NCBI RefSeq assembly: GCF_000702665.1
Contig: NZ_JNJA01000005.1
Span: 62,001 to 126,000, forward strand
Direction: 5' to 3'
DNA length: 64,000 bases
Source: Solidesulfovibrio alcoholivorans DSM 5433
GTDB taxonomy: Bacteria; Desulfobacterota; Desulfovibrionia; Desulfovibrionales; Desulfovibrionaceae
Positions 61,365-64,000 of the stretch are shown one piece after another. Within the stretch, counting starts at the first letter, position 1. Every line of letters begins with the position of its first letter. Position numbers and translations under genes: made by a program. The notes beneath the pieces are model-generated. The model was not told the DNA's origin and did no database searches. It worked only from the letters and a program-made list of their open reading frames with translations.

Positions 61365-62804
61365 ATGCCCATAAGGACCAGGCAAAGCGCCATCACCTGG
61401 CTGCGCGTGGCCGATCTGTCCGTGGCCGCATTTTCCTTTTCGGCAGCGGCGATCGTGGCGGAAACGGTCCGCGCTGGCGGTGCGTCCGGCGCGGCGGCCA
61501 TGCATGTCAACGCCTCGGGGGCGGGGCTTTTCTGCGTCGCCTTGGGGGCCACGGCCTGCGTGTTTCCGGCGTTCGCGCTCTACACCGAAACGGCGCTCTT
61601 CCAGTGGCGGCAGGCGCTCAAGGCCATGGTCAAGGCCGCAACCGGCGTGCTGCTCGTGCTCGTGGCCGCGGCCGCATTATTGCGTTCGCCGCTCGCCACG
61701 CCGGCGTTTCTGGCCGCCTATTGGCTGCTGTCGTGCCTGGGCGGGGTCGCCGTGCGCCATGCCGGCAGGCGGCTGCTTTTCCTCACCGAGGCGCAGGGCA
61801 TCGCCGCGCGGCGTACGCTCATCGTCGGCACGGGCCAGCGCGCCCAGGAGATCGCCCGGGACATGCTCGAGCATCCCGGCCATGGCCACCGCTTCCTGGG
61901 TTTCGTCGCCGATGGCTGGGAAGTGCCGCCGCCGGCGCTGCGTCCCGAACGGTTTGCCCTCCTGGCCGCACCCGCGGCTCTGCCCGATTACCTGCGCGAG
62001 CACGTGGTGGACGAGGTGCTGGTCTGCCTGCCCATGCATGCCCTGTGCGACACGGCCACGGCCCTGGCCACGGCCTGCGAGGAACACGGCGTGGCCATGA
62101 CCGTGGTCACTCGCGTGTTCGAGGTCAAAAACCCCCGCCACCGGCCCGGCAGCCATGGCGGCGAGATCGTGGCAACCATCTCCAACACCCTGGCCGATGA
62201 GCGCGAGCTGATCCTCAAACGGTTTCTGGACGTGAGCGTGGCCGGCGTGGCCCTGGTCGCGTTGTCGCCGCTTCTCGGCATGGTGTGGTGTCTGGTGCGG
62301 CTGACGTCGCCGGGGCCGGCGTTTTTCGTGCAGGAGCGGGTGGGGCTCAACAAGCGCCTTTTCAAATTCTACAAGTTCCGCACCATGGTGCAAAACGCCG
62401 AGGCGCTCCAGGCCGATCTTGAAGCGCAAAACGAAACCAACGGCGCGACATTTAAAATGCGCAACGACCCGCGCATCACGCCTCTCGGCCGCATCCTGCG
62501 CAAGACCAGCATCGACGAACTGCCGCAGCTCTACAACGTGCTGCGCGGCGACATGAGCCTTGTCGGCCCCCGGCCGCTGCCCGTGCGCGACGTGGAGCGC
62601 ATCGAAAACGACTGGCCGCGCCGCCGCTTCGGCGTCAAGCCCGGCATCACCTGCTTCTGGCAGATTCGCGGCCGCAACGCCCTGCCGTTCGAGCGCATGA
62701 TGGAATGCGACATCGAGTACGTGGACACGTGGTCCGTGGCGCTGGACATCAAGATCCTGCTCGCCACCATCCCGGTGGTCTGCGGCATGCGCGGGGCGTA
62801 TTGA
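61365..62804 (+). CDS. Polyprenyl-phosphate sugar-1-phosphate transferase
   Basis: A 479-residue membrane enzyme of the WcaJ/WbaP (bacterial sugar transferase) family that starts exopolysaccharide synthesis by moving a sugar-phosphate onto undecaprenyl phosphate. The N-terminal half has about four helices and a CoA-binding-like Rossmann region (TLIVGTGQRAQEIARDML). The catalytic half starts LKRFLDVSVAGVAL (about 284) and shows KFYKFRTMVQNAE, TSIDELPQLYNVLRGDMSLV and GPRPLPVRD ... KPGITCFWQIRGR. The sugar is not predictable. With manC and rfbC nearby it fits a surface polysaccharide pathway. Confidence 0.92.
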   Translation: MPIRTRQSAITWLRVADLSVAAFSFSAAAIVAETVRAGGASGAAAMHVNASGAGLFCVALGATACVFPAFALYTETALFQWRQALKAMVKAATGVLLVLVAAAALLRSPLATPAFLAAYWLLSCLGGVAVRHAGRRLLFLTEAQGIAARRTLIVGTGQRAQEIARDMLEHPGHGHRFLGFVADGWEVPPPALRPERFALLAAPAALPDYLREHVVDEVLVCLPMHALCDTATALATACEEHGVAMTVVTRVFEVKNPRHRPGSHGGEIVATISNTLADERELILKRFLDVSVAGVALVALSPLLGMVWCLVRLTSPGPAFFVQERVGLNKRLFKFYKFRTMVQNAEALQADLEAQNETNGATFKMRNDPRITPLGRILRKTSIDELPQLYNVLRGDMSLVGPRPLPVRDVERIENDWPRRRFGVKPGITCFWQIRGRNALPFERMMECDIEYVDTWSVALDIKILLATIPVVCGMRGAY

Positions 62805-62851
62805 TTTTTTCGTCCGTAGGCCGATCGCCGGTCCGCGAGGGCTGCCCCCCC

Positions 62852-62900
62852 TTTCGGGGAGGTCCAGGAGGGGCCCTTGCCCCTCCTGGCCGCCGGAGGC
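62852..62900 (-). repeat. 3'-UTR hairpin repeat, copy 12
   Basis: Starts 34 nt after the 3D-domain gene's stop on the minus strand. Arms CCAGGAGGGGC / GCCCCTCCTGG around AAGG, then CCTCCCC-GAAA-GGGG. Confidence 0.85.
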
Positions 62901-62934
62901 GTTTCCACCTCCCTCTCCCTTCCCTCGCCGCCGC

Positions 62935-63462
62935 TTAATCGAGTACGACCATCTCCAGGCGTTTGACGCCGAAGGCCAGGGCGGTTTCGCGGTCGGACAG
63001 GCAGAGGTCCAGCCGGTCGGTGAAGCGGGGGTGCATGAGGTCCTCGACCACACGCACGCCGAGCCCCTCGATGTAGACTTTCCTGCCGAGCAGGCGCTTG
63101 AGGTCCTGGGATACGGCCACCGTGCGCCCGGGGCGCACCACGCCGCCGTGCGCCGTGGGTTGCGGCTGGCCGTCCTCGGAGCCGCACAGCGGGCAGTAGG
63201 CCGTGGCGGTGAGCGTGAAGCGCCGCCGGTCTCCCTCGTCCAGGGTGAAGAGGTCGCCCATGGTCTCGCGCGAGGTCGCGGCCATGACAGCCTCCTGGGC
63301 GGCGAGGGCGTTTTCGTGGCGCAGCGCGGCCGTGCGTCTGGCGAGTTCTTCGCTGCCGTAACTGAGGCCGAAGGCCGCGACGGCCAGCGCGGCCAGGGAC
63401 GCGCAGCGCGCGATCTCGCCGCGCGAAGGCGCCTGCGAAGTCTGTTGGGGGTGTTCGTTCAT
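62935..63462 (-). CDS. 3D-domain protein, probable cell-wall enzyme
   Basis: A 175-residue protein with an N-terminal membrane helix (CASLAALAVAAFGLSYG, about 20-36) and a periplasmic 3D domain (about 83-172). This is recognised by TATAYCP, THGGVVRPGRTVAVS (AHGG here), KVYIEGLGVRVVEDLM and the Asp residues of RFTDRLDLCLSD. The 3D domain is shared with MltA and resuscitation-type lytic enzymes. Here it stands alone, so activity is uncertain. Divergent from the next gene. Confidence 0.82.
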   Translation of the reverse strand: MNEHPQQTSQAPSRGEIARCASLAALAVAAFGLSYGSEELARRTAALRHENALAAQEAVMAATSRETMGDLFTLDEGDRRRFTLTATAYCPLCGSEDGQPQPTAHGGVVRPGRTVAVSQDLKRLLGRKVYIEGLGVRVVEDLMHPRFTDRLDLCLSDRETALAFGVKRLEMVVLD

Positions 63463-63501
63463 GCAAACCTCCTTTGCCCGGAGCGCGCCAAGCGGGGCTC
63501 C

Positions 63502-63530
63502 TTGCCCGCAGTCGCGCCCTGTCCTATACT
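63502..63530 (+). promoter_or_regulatory. Sigma-70-type promoter of the last gene
   Basis: -35 TTGCCC (63502-63507), a 17-nt spacer and -10 TATACT (63525-63530). Start near 63537, 27 nt before the ATG. Confidence 0.55.
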
Positions 63531-63563
63531 GTCGCGATCCGGATGCCGGGGGATACGGAACGC

Positions 63564-64000
63564 ATGCGCATCAAAAAGCCTTTCAAGAAAAGCGGCGGCT
63601 TCGGCCCGCTCTTTTACCTCGTCGCCGGCCTGCTCGTGGCCGCGCCCTTGGTCGTGGCGGGAGTCGCCGGGTATTACCTGTTTCTCAAGGATGCGCATAA
63701 ACCGCAAGTGACGCTTTTGCCCGAGGCCGAAGCGGCATCGCTTAAGCGCACGTTCACGGTTTCCGCCGCGGACGAGGAGTCCGGCATCCGTTCCCTCACC
63801 GTCACCGTCACTCAGGGCCAGCGCCGCACCGACGTGCTGCGCCGGCAGTACGACCCGCCCCGCGACAAGATTTCCGAGCGCTTCAACCTGGAAGGGTCGG
63901 AGCTGCGCGGCGGCGTCTTCGAGATGCAGGTCGCGGCCTATGACGGCTCTTTCGCCAATCTCGGCGCGGGCAACGCCGCCCGCGTCTCCCGGCGCATGCT
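63564..64000 (+). CDS. Membrane-anchored protein, probably M23-type (3' truncated)
   Basis: The visible 145 residues are open to the window end. The start is ATG 63564 with GGGGGATACGGAACGC before it. A basic N-terminus (MRIKKPFKKSGGFG) precedes one helix (LFYLVAGLLVAAPLVVAGVA, 16-35). An Ig-like beta-rich domain follows (VTLLPEAEAASLKRTFTVSA ... RGGVFEMQVAAYDGSF). This layout occurs before LytM/M23 peptidase domains in Desulfovibrio proteins as I recall, but the peptidase part is beyond the window, so that assignment is inference. Confidence 0.6.
   Translation, partial: MRIKKPFKKSGGFGPLFYLVAGLLVAAPLVVAGVAGYYLFLKDAHKPQVTLLPEAEAASLKRTFTVSAADEESGIRSLTVTVTQGQRRTDVLRRQYDPPRDKISERFNLEGSELRGGVFEMQVAAYDGSFANLGAGNAARVSRRM

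Noticed and set aside
61008-61505. Minus-strand frame of 165 codons upstream of the sugar transferase
   Set aside because: It overlaps the start of a clear gene, lacks motifs and has Arg/Pro-rich shadow composition.

Overview
The window is GC-rich, densely coded DNA from a sulfate-reducing Desulfovibrionaceae bacterium, most likely a Solidesulfovibrio (the Desulfovibrio fructosivorans/magneticus/carbinolicus group). The case rests on a periplasmic [NiFe] hydrogenase whose small subunit resembles the D. fructosivorans protein as I recall it, a selenocysteine-containing periplasmic formate dehydrogenase, and a complete qrcABCD operon. Together these three form a periplasmic electron-input set: H2 and formate are oxidised in the periplasm and Qrc passes the electrons to menaquinone. 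No rRNA, tRNA, IS element, prophage or CRISPR array was seen.

Layout. 1-7.5 kb: truncated ABC exporter, isocitrate-lyase/PEP-mutase family enzyme, then a sugar cluster (glycosyltransferase-like protein, secreted glycosidase-like protein, galE) and a small ComFB-like protein. 7.8-12.4 kb (minus strand): a frameshifted sotB-type sugar exporter and the hydrogenase operon (small subunit, large subunit, maturation protease). 12.7-17.1 kb (minus): M15 peptidase, a C_GCAxxG_C_C protein, rhodanese and MauE-like redox proteins, citrate synthase. 17.3-23.5 kb: formate dehydrogenase (fdhA with UGA/Sec, fdhB) flanked by two different fdhE genes. 24-32 kb: an RTX-like beta-roll protein, metXW, a LysM protein, nicotinate phosphoribosyltransferase, a serine hydrolase and a Tim44-like protein.

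32.3-41.5 kb looks like a signalling unit: an HBM-type chemoreceptor, a POT peptide transporter, a histidine kinase, its sigma-54 response regulator, a lone receiver protein, a TauE/SafE permease and a small membrane partner. The chemoreceptor and the receiver/TauE operon each have a sigma-54 promoter preceded by nearly the same 27-bp sequence, the likely binding site of the response regulator. 41.6-49.6 kb: CheY-like, HD-domain and receiver-TPR proteins, a C45-type Ntn hydrolase with different composition, an acyltransferase, an MBL-fold enzyme, and two cell-wall enzymes (YkuD and NlpC/P60). 49.8-55.9 kb: an ASKHA/ferredoxin protein, an Rsm22-like methyltransferase coupled to lipA, rfbC and manC. 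56.1-60.9 kb: qrcABCD. 61.4-64 kb: a polyprenyl glycosyl-1-phosphate transferase, a 3D-domain protein, and the start of a membrane-anchored, probably M23-type protein.

The most unusual signal is a family of about 13 extragenic hairpin repeats. Every copy sits 6-42 nt after the stop codon of a gene and points the same way relative to that gene. Arm sequences differ between copies with compensating changes, and many copies end in a second small hairpin with a GNRA-like loop. This suggests a structured 3'-UTR RNA element.
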